Origin: Streptomyces sp. PCS3-D2
Lineage (GTDB): Bacteria > Actinomycetota > Actinomycetes > Streptomycetales > Streptomycetaceae
Direction of reading: 5' to 3'
NCBI RefSeq assembly: GCF_000612545.2
Contig: NZ_CP097800.1
Coordinates: 6,354,501 to 6,418,500 of the forward strand
DNA: 64,000 bases
How positions within the stretch are numbered: position 1 is the first letter of the stretch; each line of letters opens with the position of its first letter. The translations under genes were made by a program, and so were the position numbers. Under the pieces are notes generated by a model. It did not search any database. It saw only the letters and a list, made by a program, of their open reading frames with translations, and was not told where the DNA came from. This document shows, one piece after another, positions 17,381 through 26,919 of the stretch.

Positions 17381-18266
17381 GCTGCCGCCGGATGAATTCC
17401 AGCTTCTCCGGGTTGACCACCGTGCTGATCTCGCTGACCAGCCCATTCTCGAATTCCACCAGCAGAACTGCCACCTCGCCGAAGAGCAGCGCGGGCGATC
17501 CGTTGACCTCCGCGACGCTGACCGGCACCCCGGCCACGTACTTCGCCATGGCGCCCATCGCGAAGCGGGCCACGTTGTCGCGCCCCAGGATCGGCCGCCG
17601 CGCCGCGTTGACCACGCCGCCGCCGTCCGACACGTACCGCACGTCGGCCGCCAGCACCCCCTCCAGTCGGGTGAGGTCCCCGCTCTGTGCGGCGGCCAGG
17701 AAGCTGTCCACGAGCCCCTGCCACCGCTCCGGATCGGCGGAGAACCGCTTTTCCGGCGCGGCCTCGCGCTCGGCGGCGATCCGGCCCGCCGCGCGCCGGT
17801 AGATCTGACGGCAGTTGGCCTCCCCGAGGTCGAGGAGGCCGGCGATCTCCCGGTGGCTGTAGGCGAAGGCCTCGCGCAGCACGTACACGGCGCGTTCGAC
17901 CGGGGTGAGCTGCTCCAGCAGCAGGAGCAGGGCCATGGACACGCTGTCCCGCTGCTCCGCCGACTCCAGCGGGCCGAGGGTGCCGTCCCCGGTGAGGACC
18001 GGTTCCGGCAGCCAGGGGCCGACGTACCTCTCGCGCTTGGCCCGCGCCGAGGTGAGGCTGTTGAGGCAGAGGTTGGTGACGACCTTGGCCAGCCAGGCCC
18101 CCGGGTGCTCGACGGCGGCCCGGTCCGCGGAGTCCCAGCGCAGGTATGCGTCCTGCACGATGTCCTCGGCCTCCGCGGCCGAGCCGAGCATGCGGTAGGC
18201 GATGCCGAACATCCGGGGCCGGTGTTCCTCGAAATCCGCTACGGACGGGGCGACATGTGTGATCAC
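17367..18266 (-). CDS. ECF41-type RNA polymerase sigma factor with SnoaL-like C-terminal domain
   Basis: Alternative sigma factor of 299 aa. Region 2 (about 9-75) includes FGIAYRMLGSAAEAEDIVQDAYL; region 4 (about 125-175) includes LTPVERAVYVLREAFAYSHREIA. The C-terminal extension (about 190-299) is SnoaL-like and carries the ECF41 signature motifs WLPEP, DGGG and NPEKL (consensus NPDKL). This extension acts as a built-in regulator in ECF41 proteins, which lack a classical anti-sigma factor. The neighbouring oxidoreductase gene and its ECF41-type promoter complete the standard module. The start lies in MITHVAPSVADFEEHRPRMF. Confidence 0.92.
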   Translation of the reverse strand: MITHVAPSVADFEEHRPRMFGIAYRMLGSAAEAEDIVQDAYLRWDSADRAAVEHPGAWLAKVVTNLCLNSLTSARAKRERYVGPWLPEPVLTGDGTLGPLESAEQRDSVSMALLLLLEQLTPVERAVYVLREAFAYSHREIAGLLDLGEANCRQIYRRAAGRIAAEREAAPEKRFSADPERWQGLVDSFLAAAQSGDLTRLEGVLAADVRYVSDGGGVVNAARRPILGRDNVARFAMGAMAKYVAGVPVSVAEVNGSPALLFGEVAVLLVEFENGLVSEISTVVNPEKLEFIRRQLSHS

Positions 18267-18306
18267 CGGGCCAGCCTACGAGGCCGGGTCCGGCGGGAAG
18301 GCGGGA

Positions 18307-18336
18307 GGACCCGGTGGCCGCCGGGCCACCGGGTCC
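18307..18336 (-). terminator. Strong hairpin after the chitinase gene
   Basis: GGACCCGGTGGCC (18307-18319) and GGCCACCGGGTCC (18324-18336) form a perfect 13-bp stem with a GCCG loop, 21 bases past the chitinase stop. Confidence 0.8.
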
Positions 18337-18357
18337 CCTCACGTTCTCGGCGGGCGC

Positions 18358-20715
18358 TCAGCAGGCGCCCTGGTCCTTCCAGACGCCCCATTCGCCGGTG
18401 GTGCCGGGTTCCTCGTTCTGGGTCCACCACTGGGCCTTCCAGTTGTGGCCCTGGTGGGAGACGACGTTGCCGCTGTTGTAGATCGTGCCCGCGACGTACG
18501 CCGGGTTGGTGCAGGTCCCGCCGGTCGGCGGCGGGGTCGTGGGGGGTGTGGTGGGAGGTGTGGTCGGGGGAGTGGTGGGCGGGGTGCTGCCGCCGCCCGG
18601 CTCGCCGACCGTGGTGCCGCGCGCCAGGTCACCGGCGAGCGCGTACGTCGTGCCGGAGATGTTCACCGTCCAGTTGGAGGGGGTGGACACCGGCAGGTAG
18701 TAGTTGAAGGCCAGGTCGACGGAGGCGCCCGGGGCCAGGGACTGCCAAGCCGGGAGCTTCAGCGACACCCGGTGGAAGTCGCCCTTCAGGCCGCCCACGT
18801 TGCTCCCCGTGTGGCCGCTGCTGATGATCTTCGTGCCGAAGCCGGACTGGTCGGAGGCGTTGTTCGGGGCCGAGGTCGAGTAGTCGAACTGGAACTCGGT
18901 TCCGCCGGGCAGTGCCGTCCCCGTGTTGTTGGTGATCTTGATCTTCGGGGTGATCGGGTAGTTCGAGTCGCCCAGCTTGAACTCGGTGAACTGCGTGGTG
19001 ATGTCCACGGCCCGGGTCGGCAGGGCGGTGGCGCCCGCCTTCGTCGCACCGTACGGGGCGGCCGCCTTGAACTTGTCGTACATCAGCGAGGTGAGCGTCG
19101 AGCCCATCTCGTACTGGCCCTTGGCCGCGTTCCAGCCGTAGTCGCCGGCCATCTCCCAGACCATCGTGCCACCGATGCCGCGGTCCACCACGTAGTCGGC
19201 CTTGGCGGCCACCGACTGCTCGTCCTCGGTGGAGAGGAAGACCTTCTTCTGCGCGTTCCACAGCCACGGCGCGACCAGGGTCGAGTCGTACTTGCGGGTG
19301 TAGGTGCCGGTCAGGGAGGTGTTCGCCGGGAAGCCGTACTGGGTGACGTAGTCGCCGACGATCCCCTTCTCCAGGTTCTTGGCGTGCCACATCGGGTTCG
19401 AGCCGGCCGGGGACTCGTTGCCGTTGTCGTCCTTGTCGTGCCACAGGTTGTCGATGCCGACCGCGCCGTCACCGCACTTGGTCAGCCCCGAGCCGGCCGG
19501 GCAGCTGGTCGCCGCGGCCTTGCCCCACAGGCCGTCGGTGCCGCCCTGCACGTTCTTGTGGCCGCGGGTGTAGTAGGGCAGGCCGATGTTGATCCGGCCG
19601 GCCGGCATGGAGCCGCGGAAGTAGTGGTAGGCCCAGTCCGTGTTGAGGTAGCCGATCCCGCCGTACTGCTGGGAGCCGTAGACGCCGGCGGCGGCGAGCT
19701 CGCCGTCCTTGCCGTCGTCGAAGAGCGAGGCGTTCGGGCCCACGTACTCGTTCCAGGCGCCGTGCAGGTCGTAGGACATGATGTTGACGTAGTCCAGGTA
19801 CTGCTGCATCTGGAACGTCTCCATGCCGCGCAGCAGGTAGCCGGAGGAGGGCGCTGCGACGGTCAGCAGGTAGTGCTTGCCGTCGGCGGCGCCGGCCGCG
19901 TCCAGCTTCTGGCGCAGGCTCTTCATGAGGGCGTCGTAGCCCTTGACCAGGCCGGCCCGGCGGGCGTTGGCGATCTGCCAGTCCAGCGGATTGCCGGCGT
20001 CCTTCATCGTGGTCGGGTACTCGTAGTCGATGTCGACGCCGTTGAACCCGTACGTGCGGATGAAGTCCACCGAGGACTGGGCGAACGTGTCGATGCCCGC
20101 CTGGTTGACGGAGCCGTCCGCGTGGGTGGCCATGCTGTAGAAGCCGCCGGAGGCCACGCGCTTGCCGTCCGCGCCGAAGTAGCCGCCGGTCTCGGCCCAG
20201 CCGCCGACGGAGATCAGGGTCTTCACGTCGGGGTGCTGCTTCTTGTACTTCGTCAGCAGGTTGAAGTGGCCCTTGTAGGGGAGCGACGGGTCCATCTCGG
20301 CCCCGGCGACGCCCGGCCAGGTCATCCCGGTGGCCTCGTTCGTCGCACCGTCGGCGCCGACCGAGATCTTGTTGTCGCTGCCGACGTGCGCGAACGCGTA
20401 GTTGATGTGGGTGATCTTGTCCCACGGGATGTTGTTGACCAGGTACGACGGCTGGCCGTTCTTGCCGGTGCGCCAGCCGGTGAAGTAGCCGATGACGCGG
20501 CGCTGGTGGTCGGCGCCCATCTTCTCGCGGCCCTCGGTGTCGTAGACCGAGCAGTACGGGACGTCGACACCGGCCGTCTTGTAGAGGCCGTCGGGGCGAC
20601 AGCTCTCGTTGTCTGCCGCGTGCGAGACGCCCGCGGAGAGTCCGCCGACCAGCAGTCCGGCGATTGCGGCACCGGATGCCAGGAGCAGCGCTCTCGCGCG
20701 TGTGGGGGACAGCAT
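18358..20715 (-). CDS. Secreted GH18 chitinase with beta-sandwich and chitin-binding (CBM5/12) domains
   Basis: Extracellular endochitinase-type enzyme of 785 aa. Residues 1-33 are a Sec signal ending near [10 protein letters not shown]. The GH18 barrel carries LISVGGW and the catalytic DxxDxDxE motif in [11 protein letters not shown], plus [12 protein letters not shown] beta-sandwich module follows ([13 protein letters not shown] to [13 protein letters not shown]), then a Thr-Pro linker (TPPTTPP repeats) and a C-terminal CBM5/12 module with [20 protein letters not shown] and the final Cys. ATG 20715 is preceded by AGGAGG. Gene order beside the rib operon suggests the chiI chitinase of S. coelicolor, but I did not align it. 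It feeds chitin oligomers to uptake systems elsewhere. Confidence 0.93.
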   Translation of the reverse strand: MLSPTRARALLLASGAAIAGLLVGGLSAGVSHAADNESCRPDGLYKTAGVDVPYCSVYDTEGREKMGADHQRRVIGYFTGWRTGKNGQPSYLVNNIPWDKITHINYAFAHVGSDNKISVGADGATNEATGMTWPGVAGAEMDPSLPYKGHFNLLTKYKKQHPDVKTLISVGGWAETGGYFGADGKRVASGGFYSMATHADGSVNQAGIDTFAQSSVDFIRTYGFNGVDIDYEYPTTMKDAGNPLDWQIANARRAGLVKGYDALMKSLRQKLDAAGAADGKHYLLTVAAPSSGYLLRGMETFQMQQYLDYVNIMSYDLHGAWNEYVGPNASLFDDGKDGELAAAGVYGSQQYGGIGYLNTDWAYHYFRGSMPAGRINIGLPYYTRGHKNVQGGTDGLWGKAAATSCPAGSGLTKCGDGAVGIDNLWHDKDDNGNESPAGSNPMWHAKNLEKGIVGDYVTQYGFPANTSLTGTYTRKYDSTLVAPWLWNAQKKVFLSTEDEQSVAAKADYVVDRGIGGTMVWEMAGDYGWNAAKGQYEMGSTLTSLMYDKFKAAAPYGATKAGATALPTRAVDITTQFTEFKLGDSNYPITPKIKITNNTGTALPGGTEFQFDYSTSAPNNASDQSGFGTKIISSGHTGSNVGGLKGDFHRVSLKLPAWQSLAPGASVDLAFNYYLPVSTPSNWTVNISGTTYALAGDLARGTTVGEPGGGSTPPTTPPTTPPTTPPTTPPPTGGTCTNPAYVAGTIYNSGNVVSHQGHNWKAQWWTQNEEPGTTGEWGVWKDQGAC

Positions 20716-20844
20716 TGTGCCTCCTGGGGAGGGGAGGATGCAGGACACGAATGGACACAACATGGAGCAACGTGACTGGTGCAGAAGCTTGTTGGCCCGT
20801 GACGTGCGCACATCTGACGGGCTGTTCCCGGGGAGATGAAGGGA

Positions 20845-20888
20845 ACGTTAAAAGGACTAGACCAACCCGTCAATAGGTCTGGACCAGT
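20845..20888 (-). promoter_or_regulatory. Chitinase promoter with two chitin-type 12-bp repeats / DasR-like site
   Basis: On the minus strand TTGACG (20868-20873), a 17-base spacer and TAACGT (20845-20850) form a good promoter about 130 bases before the chitinase start. Two 12-mers related to TGGTCTAGACCT flank its -35: TGGTCCAGACCT (20875-20886) and TGGTCTAGTCCT (20853-20864, inside the spacer). ACTGGTCCAGACCTAT (20873-20888) matches the DasR consensus ACTGGTCTAGACCACT at 13 of 16 bases. Confidence 0.75.
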
Positions 20889-21014
20889 CGCGCCACTACT
20901 TGTCCTGGTTCGCGCCGGGGCGCCCCCGGAGTCACCCTCTGTGAGCCAGGCCACATCGCATCCCCCGCATGGCGGGCGATCGGTCGTGGCAAACTGGCTG
21001 GAGTACCAGTAGCA

Positions 21015-21140
21015 GCGCACTCCGGGGTCGGTGTAATTCCGAACCGGCGGTATAGTCCGCGACCCGTCCGCAGCCAGCGGCCGGTTGACCAGGTGAAATT
21101 CCTGGACCGACGGTTAAAGTCCGGATGGGAGGCAGTGCGC
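21015..21140 (+). promoter_or_regulatory. FMN riboswitch (RFN element)
   Basis: Cis-acting RNA aptamer that binds flavin mononucleotide and lowers rib gene expression when FMN is plentiful. P1 is formed by GCGCACT (21015-21021) and AGTGCGC (21134-21140). Conserved RFN blocks are all present: GGGGTCGGTGTAATTCCG, AACCGGCGGT, GACCAGGTGAAATTCCTGG and GACGGTTAAAGTCCGGATGG with the closing GGAGGCAG. About 170 bases separate it from the ribD start, with a 9-bp hairpin at 21181-21202 that may be part of the expression platform. Confidence 0.95.
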
Positions 21141-21180
21141 GGCGGGCCAGTCACCGGTACGCCGCCGTCGGCGGTTCATC

Positions 21181-21202
21181 GGCACATCCCCCCGGATGTG
21201 CC
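21181..21202 (+). terminator. Hairpin downstream of the FMN aptamer (possible expression platform)
   Basis: GGCACATCC (21181-21189) pairs perfectly with GGATGTGCC (21194-21202) around a C4 loop, before ribD. There is no T-run, so it may be an attenuator or simply leader structure. Confidence 0.4.
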
Positions 21203-21310
21203 CGGTAGAGCCGTTGTTCCGGCCTCGGCGTCCCCGTGTGGGCTGTTCCGCTCCATCTGTCGTATCCCGACAGGCCCCGGAGTCCGTGCCCGATGAGGCA
21301 GGAGGACCCG

Positions 21311-22429
21311 GTGGCGACACACGCCGCGCACGCAGCGCCCGCACCCGACGCGGGTACCCGTGCCATGCGACGGGCCATCGCACTCGCCGCCCGCGGACTC
21401 GGCTCCACCAGCCCCAACCCGGTCGTCGGCTGCGTCATCACCGATGCCCGCGGCGCCGTCGTCGGCGAGGGCTGGCACCAGCGGGCCGGCGGCCCGCACG
21501 CCGAGGTCCACGCCCTGCGCGCCGCAGGTGCCGCCGCCCGCGGCGGCACGGCCTACGTCACCCTCGAACCCTGCAACCACACGGGCCGCACCGGCCCCTG
21601 CGCGCAGGCCCTCGCCGACGCCGGCGTTGCCCGCGTGGTCTACGCAGTCCCCGACCCGAACCCGCAGGCCAGCGGCGGTGCGGCCACCCTGCGCGCCGCC
21701 GGGATCGACGCCGAGGCCGGACTGCTGCGGGCCGAGGCGGAGGCCGGCAACACCGCCTGGCTGACCTCCGTACGCCTCGGCCGCCCCCACGTGACCTGGA
21801 AGTACGCCGCCACCCTCGACGGCCGCAGCGCCGCCGCCGACGGCAGCAGCCGCTGGATCAGCTCCGCAGAGTCCCGCGCCGACGTCCACCGGCTGCGCGC
21901 CCAGGTCGATGCCGTCCTGGTCGGCGGCGGCACCCTGCGCGCCGACGACCCGCACCTCGCCGTCCGCGGCGTCGACGGTGCCACCCAGCCCCTGCGCGTG
22001 GCCCTCGACACCCGCGCCGCCCTCCGGCCCACCGCCCGCGTCCTCGACGCCGCCGCACCCACCCTGCTGGTCGTCGCCGACGATGCCGACACCCGCCACC
22101 TGCCCGGCGTCGACCTGCTCCGGCTGCCCCCGCGCGACGGCCGCATCCCGCTCGACCGACTCCTGGCCGAGCTGTACGCCCGCGGCGTGCGCTCCCTGCT
22201 CCTGGAAGGCGGACCCACCCTCGCGGGCGCCTTCCTCGAAGCCGGGGCCGTCGACCGCGTCGTCGGCTACCTCGCCCCCGCCCTGCTCGGCGCCGGCCCC
22301 GCCGCCCTCGGCGACGCCGGCATCACGAACATCACCCACGCCCTGCGCCTCGACATCACCGAGGTCGTCCGGGTGGGCCCCGACCTGCGCATCACCGCCC
22401 TTCCCGCCACCGCCCCCAAGGAGCACTGA
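21311..22429 (+). CDS. ribD: Bifunctional riboflavin deaminase/reductase RibD
   Basis: Carries out the second and third steps of the GTP branch of riboflavin synthesis: deamination of the pyrimidine and NADPH-dependent ribosyl side-chain reduction. The 372-aa protein has an N-terminal cytidine-deaminase-like domain with zinc ligands in HAEVHAL and TLEPCNHTGRTGPC, and a C-terminal reductase with WISSAESRADVHRLRAQVDA, VGGGTLRADDP and LLEGGPTLAGAF. GTG 21311 is preceded by AGGAGG; an in-frame start upstream at 21236 is not supported. First gene after the FMN riboswitch; ribE starts on the base after its stop. Confidence 0.95.
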   Translation: MATHAAHAAPAPDAGTRAMRRAIALAARGLGSTSPNPVVGCVITDARGAVVGEGWHQRAGGPHAEVHALRAAGAAARGGTAYVTLEPCNHTGRTGPCAQALADAGVARVVYAVPDPNPQASGGAATLRAAGIDAEAGLLRAEAEAGNTAWLTSVRLGRPHVTWKYAATLDGRSAAADGSSRWISSAESRADVHRLRAQVDAVLVGGGTLRADDPHLAVRGVDGATQPLRVALDTRAALRPTARVLDAAAPTLLVVADDADTRHLPGVDLLRLPPRDGRIPLDRLLAELYARGVRSLLLEGGPTLAGAFLEAGAVDRVVGYLAPALLGAGPAALGDAGITNITHALRLDITEVVRVGPDLRITALPATAPKEH

Positions 22430-23059
22430 GTGTTCACCGGAATCGTCGAAGAACTGGGCGAGGTCACCGCCGTCGAGCCGCTCCGGGAAGCCTCCCGCTT
22501 CCGGCTGCGCGGCCCCCTCGTCACCCAGGACGCCAAACACGGCGACTCCATCGCCGTCAACGGCGTCTGCCTCACCGTCGTGGAGACCGCCGACGGCGAG
22601 TTCACCGCCGACGTCATGCAGGAGACCCTCAACCGCTCCAGCCTCGGCGCCCTGACCGCGGGCTCCCGGGTCAACCTGGAGCGCCCGATGGCCCTCGGCG
22701 GACGGCTCGGCGGCCACCTGGTCCAGGGCCACGTCGACGGCACGGGTGAGATCCTTTCGCGCACCCCCTCCGAGCACTGGGAGATCGTCAAGGTCGCCCT
22801 CCCGGAGCACCTCTCCCGCTACGTCGTCGAGAAGGGCTCCATCACCGTCGACGGCGTCAGCCTCACCGTCGTCGAGGCCGCAGCCGACTGGTTCACCATC
22901 AGCCTCATCCCCACCACCCTCGCGCTGACCACCCTCGGCATCAAGCAGCCCGGCGACCCGGTCAACCTGGAGGTCGACGTCCTCGCCAAGTACGTCGAGC
23001 GCCTGCTGGCCGCCGGCGTCGACCCGCTGCGCGCCGACCCGGCGGGAGACTCCCGGTGA
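22430..23059 (+). CDS. ribE: Riboflavin synthase alpha subunit
   Basis: Dismutates two molecules of 6,7-dimethyl-8-ribityllumazine to riboflavin plus the pyrimidine precursor. The 209-aa protein is an internal duplication of the lumazine-binding barrel: the first half opens [12 protein letters not shown] with [12 protein letters not shown], the second has [13 protein letters not shown] and [12 protein letters not shown], the two substrate-binding loops. The GTG start is immediately adjacent to the ribD stop, and the 3' end overlaps ribM by 4 bases (GTGA), so translation is coupled. Confidence 0.95.
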   Translation: MFTGIVEELGEVTAVEPLREASRFRLRGPLVTQDAKHGDSIAVNGVCLTVVETADGEFTADVMQETLNRSSLGALTAGSRVNLERPMALGGRLGGHLVQGHVDGTGEILSRTPSEHWEIVKVALPEHLSRYVVEKGSITVDGVSLTVVEAAADWFTISLIPTTLALTTLGIKQPGDPVNLEVDVLAKYVERLLAAGVDPLRADPAGDSR

Positions 23060-23709
23060 CCGCCCTGAACTGGCTCAACGCGGAGGCCTTCACGGTCCTC
23101 GGCCAGCAGGTCATCTGGTCCGACATGATCGGAAACCTGATGGGCCTGGCCGCGCTCGCCCTCGGCTGGCGCCGCTCCATATGGACCTGGCCCGCCCAGC
23201 TGCTGTCCGGCCTCATCCTCATCGCCGCCTACGCCTCCGCGCACCTCGCCGGCGGCGTCGGCAAGCAACTCCTGGTCATCGGCGTGGCCGTCTTCGGCTG
23301 GCGCGCCTGGCAGAGCGGCCGACAGCGGGCCCAGGACGGCTCCATCGCCGTGCGCACCGCCACCTGGGCCGAACGCGGACTGCTCCTCGCCGCAGCGGCC
23401 CTCGGCACGCTCGCCGTCGGCGGCCTCTTCACGCTCTACCCGGCACTCTCCTGGAGCCCCTGGGCCGACGCCTACATCTTCGTCGGCACCATCGTCGCGA
23501 TGGTGGCCCAGGCCCGCGGCCTCGTCGAGTTCTGGTTCGCCTGGCTCCTCGTCGACCTCGTCGGCGTCCCCCTCGCCTTCACCGGCGGCCTGGCCTTCTC
23601 CGGACTGGTCTACGTCGTCTACTTCGCCCTCGTGGTGTGGGGTGCCTACGACTGGTACCGGCGCTCCCGCACCAACCCCGCCCCGGCCCTCGAAGGAGCA
23701 GCGGCATGA
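23056..23709 (+). CDS. ribM: Riboflavin transporter RibM (PnuC family)
   Basis: Membrane protein of 217 aa with about 7 segments in the PnuC fold. Marks include [20 protein letters not shown] and [19 protein letters not shown], and the C-terminal [17 protein letters not shown], the ligand-binding helix of PnuC-like carriers. Within rib operons this protein is the RibM riboflavin/roseoflavin transporter described in Streptomyces davaonensis. It overlaps ribE and ribAB by 4 bases each. The operon context favours riboflavin over nicotinamide riboside. Confidence 0.9.
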   Translation: MTALNWLNAEAFTVLGQQVIWSDMIGNLMGLAALALGWRRSIWTWPAQLLSGLILIAAYASAHLAGGVGKQLLVIGVAVFGWRAWQSGRQRAQDGSIAVRTATWAERGLLLAAAALGTLAVGGLFTLYPALSWSPWADAYIFVGTIVAMVAQARGLVEFWFAWLLVDLVGVPLAFTGGLAFSGLVYVVYFALVVWGAYDWYRRSRTNPAPALEGAAA

Positions 23710-24995
23710 CCAGCCTCAAGCCCGTGCCCGACATCCCCGAAGAGACCTTCCGCCTCGACCCCGTCGAGCAGGCCGTCCGCGACATCGCCGCAGGCCGGCC
23801 CGTCGTCGTGGTCGACGACGAGGACCGCGAGAACGAGGGCGACCTCGTCATCGCCGCCGAGATGGCCACCCCCGAGATCATCGCCTTCATGATGAGCGAG
23901 TGCCGGGGCCTGATCTGCGCCCCCATGGAGGGCTCCGAGCTGGACCGGCTCGAACTCCCTCAAATGGTGCAGAACAACACCGAGTCGATGAAGACCGCCT
24001 TCACCGTCTCCGTCGACGCGAGCGCCGCCCACGGCGTCACCACCGGCATCTCCGCCGCCGACCGCGCCACCACCCTGCGGCTCCTCGCCGACGGTGTCAG
24101 CGGCCCCGGCGAGTTCGTCCGCCCCGGCCACGTCTTCCCGCTGCGCGCCAAGCCCGGCGGCGTCCTGGTCCGCAACGGCCACACCGAGGCCGCCGTCGAC
24201 CTCGCCCGCCTCGCGGGCCTGCGCCCGGCCGGAGCCATCGTGGAGATCGCCGGCGAGGACGGCGTCATGCTGCGCCTGCCCGAGCTGATCCCCTTCGCCC
24301 GCAAGCACGGCCTGACGATCATCTCCATCGAGGACCTGATCGCCTACCGCCGCTCCGCCGAGCCCAAGGTGCGCCGCGAGGCGGAGGTCAACCTGCCGAC
24401 CGCCTTCGGCGAGTTCACCGCCCACGGCTACCGCTCCACCGTCGACGGCGTCGAGCACGTCGCCCTCGTCCACGGCGAGATCGGCGACGGCTCCGACATC
24501 CTGGTCCGCATGCACTCCGAGTGCCTGACCGGCGACATCTTCGCCTCCCAACGGTGCGACTGCGGCCCCCAGCTGCACGCCTCCATGGAACGGATCAGGA
24601 CCGAGGGCCGCGGCGTCGTCGTCTACCTGCGCGGCCACGAGGGCCGCGGCATCGGACTGCTGTCCAAGCTGCGCGCGTACGAGCTCCAGGAGCGCGGCCG
24701 CGACACCCTCGACGCCAACCTGGAGCTGGGACTGCCGGCCGACGCCCGCGACTACGCGGCCGGCGCGCAGATCCTCGCCGACCTCGGCGTGCACAGCGTC
24801 CGGCTGCTGACGAACAACCCCGACAAGTCCGCGGCCCTGGAGGCACACGGCATCACGGTCGCCAGCCGGGAGTCGATGCCGGTCGAGGCCGGCGAGCACA
24901 ATCTGCGGTACCTGCGCACCAAGCGGGACCGGATGGGCCACGACCTGCCCTGGCTGGACGGGACAGTGACCACGTCCGCCTGCGGCAACCAGTGA
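23706..24995 (+). CDS. ribAB: Bifunctional 3,4-dihydroxy-2-butanone-4-phosphate synthase / GTP cyclohydrolase II
   Basis: Supplies both precursors of the lumazine: the C4 unit from ribulose 5-phosphate and the pyrimidine from GTP. The 429-aa protein has an N-terminal RibB domain (about 15-215) with [25 protein letters not shown] and GHVFPLRA, and a C-terminal RibA domain with zinc cysteines in [29 protein letters not shown] and [20 protein letters not shown] 23706 overlaps the ribM stop (ATGA). A 52-base gap separates it from ribH. Confidence 0.95.
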   Translation: MTSLKPVPDIPEETFRLDPVEQAVRDIAAGRPVVVVDDEDRENEGDLVIAAEMATPEIIAFMMSECRGLICAPMEGSELDRLELPQMVQNNTESMKTAFTVSVDASAAHGVTTGISAADRATTLRLLADGVSGPGEFVRPGHVFPLRAKPGGVLVRNGHTEAAVDLARLAGLRPAGAIVEIAGEDGVMLRLPELIPFARKHGLTIISIEDLIAYRRSAEPKVRREAEVNLPTAFGEFTAHGYRSTVDGVEHVALVHGEIGDGSDILVRMHSECLTGDIFASQRCDCGPQLHASMERIRTEGRGVVVYLRGHEGRGIGLLSKLRAYELQERGRDTLDANLELGLPADARDYAAGAQILADLGVHSVRLLTNNPDKSAALEAHGITVASRESMPVEAGEHNLRYLRTKRDRMGHDLPWLDGTVTTSACGNQ

Positions 24996-25047
24996 GCACG
25001 CACCACCACCCCGTACGTACCACCACCCACCACCGAGGAGCAGAGCT

Positions 25048-25533
25048 GTGAGCGGCAAGGGCGCACCCGAACTGAGCGTGAAGAACTGCGGAGACCTGCG
25101 CGTCGCCGTGATCGCGGCCCAGTGGCACGAGAAGGTCATGGACGGACTGGTCGACGGAGCCCTGCGGGCCCTGCACGAGCTGGGCATCGACGAGCCGACG
25201 CTGCTCCGGGTGCCCGGCAGCTTCGAGCTCCCGGTCGTGGCGAAGGTGCTGGCCGGCCGAGGCTACGACGCCATCGTCGCCCTCGGCGTGGTCATCCGCG
25301 GCGGCACCCCGCACTTCGACTATGTCTGCCAGGGCGTCACCCAGGGCCTGGTCCAGGTGTCGATCGACACCGGGGTTCCCGTCGGCTTCGGAGTGCTCAC
25401 CTGCGACAACGACGAGCAGGCGCTGGACCGTGCCGGCCTCGAAGGCTCGAACGAGGACAAGGGGCACGAAGCGGTCACCGCCGCCGTCTCCACCGCGATG
25501 ACCCTGCGTACCGTGAGCGAGCCCTGGCGCTAG
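25048..25533 (+). CDS. ribH: 6,7-dimethyl-8-ribityllumazine synthase
   Basis: Condenses the RibA/RibD-derived pyrimidine with the C4 phosphate to form lumazine. The 161-aa protein is the usual length, with [43 protein letters not shown] and [16 protein letters not shown], including the active-site His in [11 protein letters not shown] 25048 follows GAGGAGCAG. It is the last gene of the rib operon, followed by a hairpin. Confidence 0.95.
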   Translation: MSGKGAPELSVKNCGDLRVAVIAAQWHEKVMDGLVDGALRALHELGIDEPTLLRVPGSFELPVVAKVLAGRGYDAIVALGVVIRGGTPHFDYVCQGVTQGLVQVSIDTGVPVGFGVLTCDNDEQALDRAGLEGSNEDKGHEAVTAAVSTAMTLRTVSEPWR

Positions 25534-25542
25534 GGGGCGTCC

Positions 25543-25569
25543 TGCCGGTCAGGCCGGTCCCGACCGGCA
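25543..25569 (+). terminator. Hairpin after ribH
   Basis: TGCCGGTC (25543-25550) pairs with GACCGGCA (25562-25569) around 11 bases, 10 bases past the ribH stop. It is moderate in strength and has no T-run. Confidence 0.45.
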
Positions 25570-25640
25570 CGACATCCCCTGGTCCACAGAGTGAACCCCG
25601 GCACCGGGACACCCGGGTGAGCCCGTACTCTAAGGACATC

Positions 25641-25922
25641 ATGGCGAACAAACCCTCCAAGACCTTCGAAGAGCTCTTCACCGAGCTCCAGCACAAGGCC
25701 GCCGAAGGCGACCCCGGCACCTCCCGCACCGCCGAACTCGTCCACAAGGGCGTCCATGCCATCGGCAAGAAGGTCGTCGAGGAGGCCGCCGAAGTCTGGA
25801 TGGCCGCCGAGTACGAGGGCAAGGAAGCGGCCGCCGAGGAGATCTCCCAGCTGCTGTACCACGTCCAGGTGATGATGGTCGCGCGCGGGATCTCCCTCGA
25901 CGACGTCTACGCACACCTCTGA
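25641..25922 (+). CDS. hisE: Phosphoribosyl-ATP pyrophosphohydrolase
   Basis: Second step of histidine biosynthesis: hydrolyses phosphoribosyl-ATP to phosphoribosyl-AMP. The 93-aa all-helical MazG-like protein shows [28 protein letters not shown] and [14 protein letters not shown], the Glu-rich Mg-binding helices. ATG 25641 follows AAGGA. hisG follows 68 bases on; the hisE-hisG pair apart from the main his cluster is usual in Streptomyces. Confidence 0.94.
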   Translation: MANKPSKTFEELFTELQHKAAEGDPGTSRTAELVHKGVHAIGKKVVEEAAEVWMAAEYEGKEAAAEEISQLLYHVQVMMVARGISLDDVYAHL

Positions 25923-25990
25923 GTCCGGGCCACCCGCCGGCCCGTTCCCCAGCACGTCCACCCTGCACACCACGCATCAAAGGAAGCCCC

Positions 25991-26839
25991 ATGCTGCGCA
26001 TCGCCGTCCCCAACAAGGGTTCACTCTCCGGACCGGCGTCGGCGATGCTCCATGAGGCCGGCTACCGGATGCGCAAGGAGTCCAAGGAACTCGTGGTCGT
26101 CGACCCCGAGAACGAGGTGGAGTTCTTCTACCTCCGCCCCAAGGACATCGCGATCTACGTCTCCTCGGGCAAGCTCGACATCGGCATCACCGGCCGTGAC
26201 CTGCTGCTCGACTCCGGCGCCAGCGCCGAGGAGATCCTCCCGCTGAACTTCGGCCGCTCCACCTTCCGCTACGCCACCACCCCCGGCACCGCGAAGGGCC
26301 CCGAGGACTTCACCGGCCTGACGATCGCGACCTCGTACGAGGGAATCGTCGCCAAGCACCTGGCCGACCAGGGCATCGACGCCTCCGTCGTCCACCTCGA
26401 CGGCGCTGTCGAGACCGCCATCCAGCTCGGTGTCGCCCAGATCATCGCGGACGTCGTCGAGACCGGCACCAGCCTGCGCAACGCCGGCCTGGAGGTCATC
26501 GGCGAGCCGATCCTCACCTCCGAGGCCGTCGTCATCCGCGGCAACGGCGCCGACGCCGAGGACCCGCAGGTCCAGCAGTTCCTGCGGCGCCTCCAGGGCG
26601 TCCTCGTGGCCCGCAGCTACGTGATGATGGACTACGACTGCCGCGCCGAGCACCTCGAGCGCGCCGTCGCCCTCACCCCGGGCCTGGAGTCGCCGACCGT
26701 CTCCCCGCTCCACAACGAGGGCTGGGTCGCGGTCCGTGCCATGGTCCCCGCCAAGGAGGCCCAGCGCATCATGGACGACTTGTACGAGCTGGGCGCACGC
26801 GCGATCCTCACCACCTCGATCCACGCCTGCCGCCTGTAG
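25991..26839 (+). CDS. hisG: ATP phosphoribosyltransferase (long form)
   Basis: First and feedback-regulated step of histidine synthesis, joining ATP and PRPP. The 282-aa length and C-terminal ACT-like HisG_C domain (about 210-282, SPLHNEGWVAVRAMV) identify the hexameric long form that histidine inhibits allosterically. Catalytic-domain marks are MLRIAVPNKGSLSGP, GITGRDLL and the PRPP loop in DVVETGTSLRNAGL. ATG 25991 follows AAAGGAAG. Probably cotranscribed with hisE. Confidence 0.95.
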   Translation: MLRIAVPNKGSLSGPASAMLHEAGYRMRKESKELVVVDPENEVEFFYLRPKDIAIYVSSGKLDIGITGRDLLLDSGASAEEILPLNFGRSTFRYATTPGTAKGPEDFTGLTIATSYEGIVAKHLADQGIDASVVHLDGAVETAIQLGVAQIIADVVETGTSLRNAGLEVIGEPILTSEAVVIRGNGADAEDPQVQQFLRRLQGVLVARSYVMMDYDCRAEHLERAVALTPGLESPTVSPLHNEGWVAVRAMVPAKEAQRIMDDLYELGARAILTTSIHACRL

Positions 26840-26919
26840 GGGCAGTCCGCCGGCCCCGGGCCGACACACCGCCTCCTCCTCCTCCGCACGCCGCACGCCG
26901 CACCAGAAGGCAACGCACC

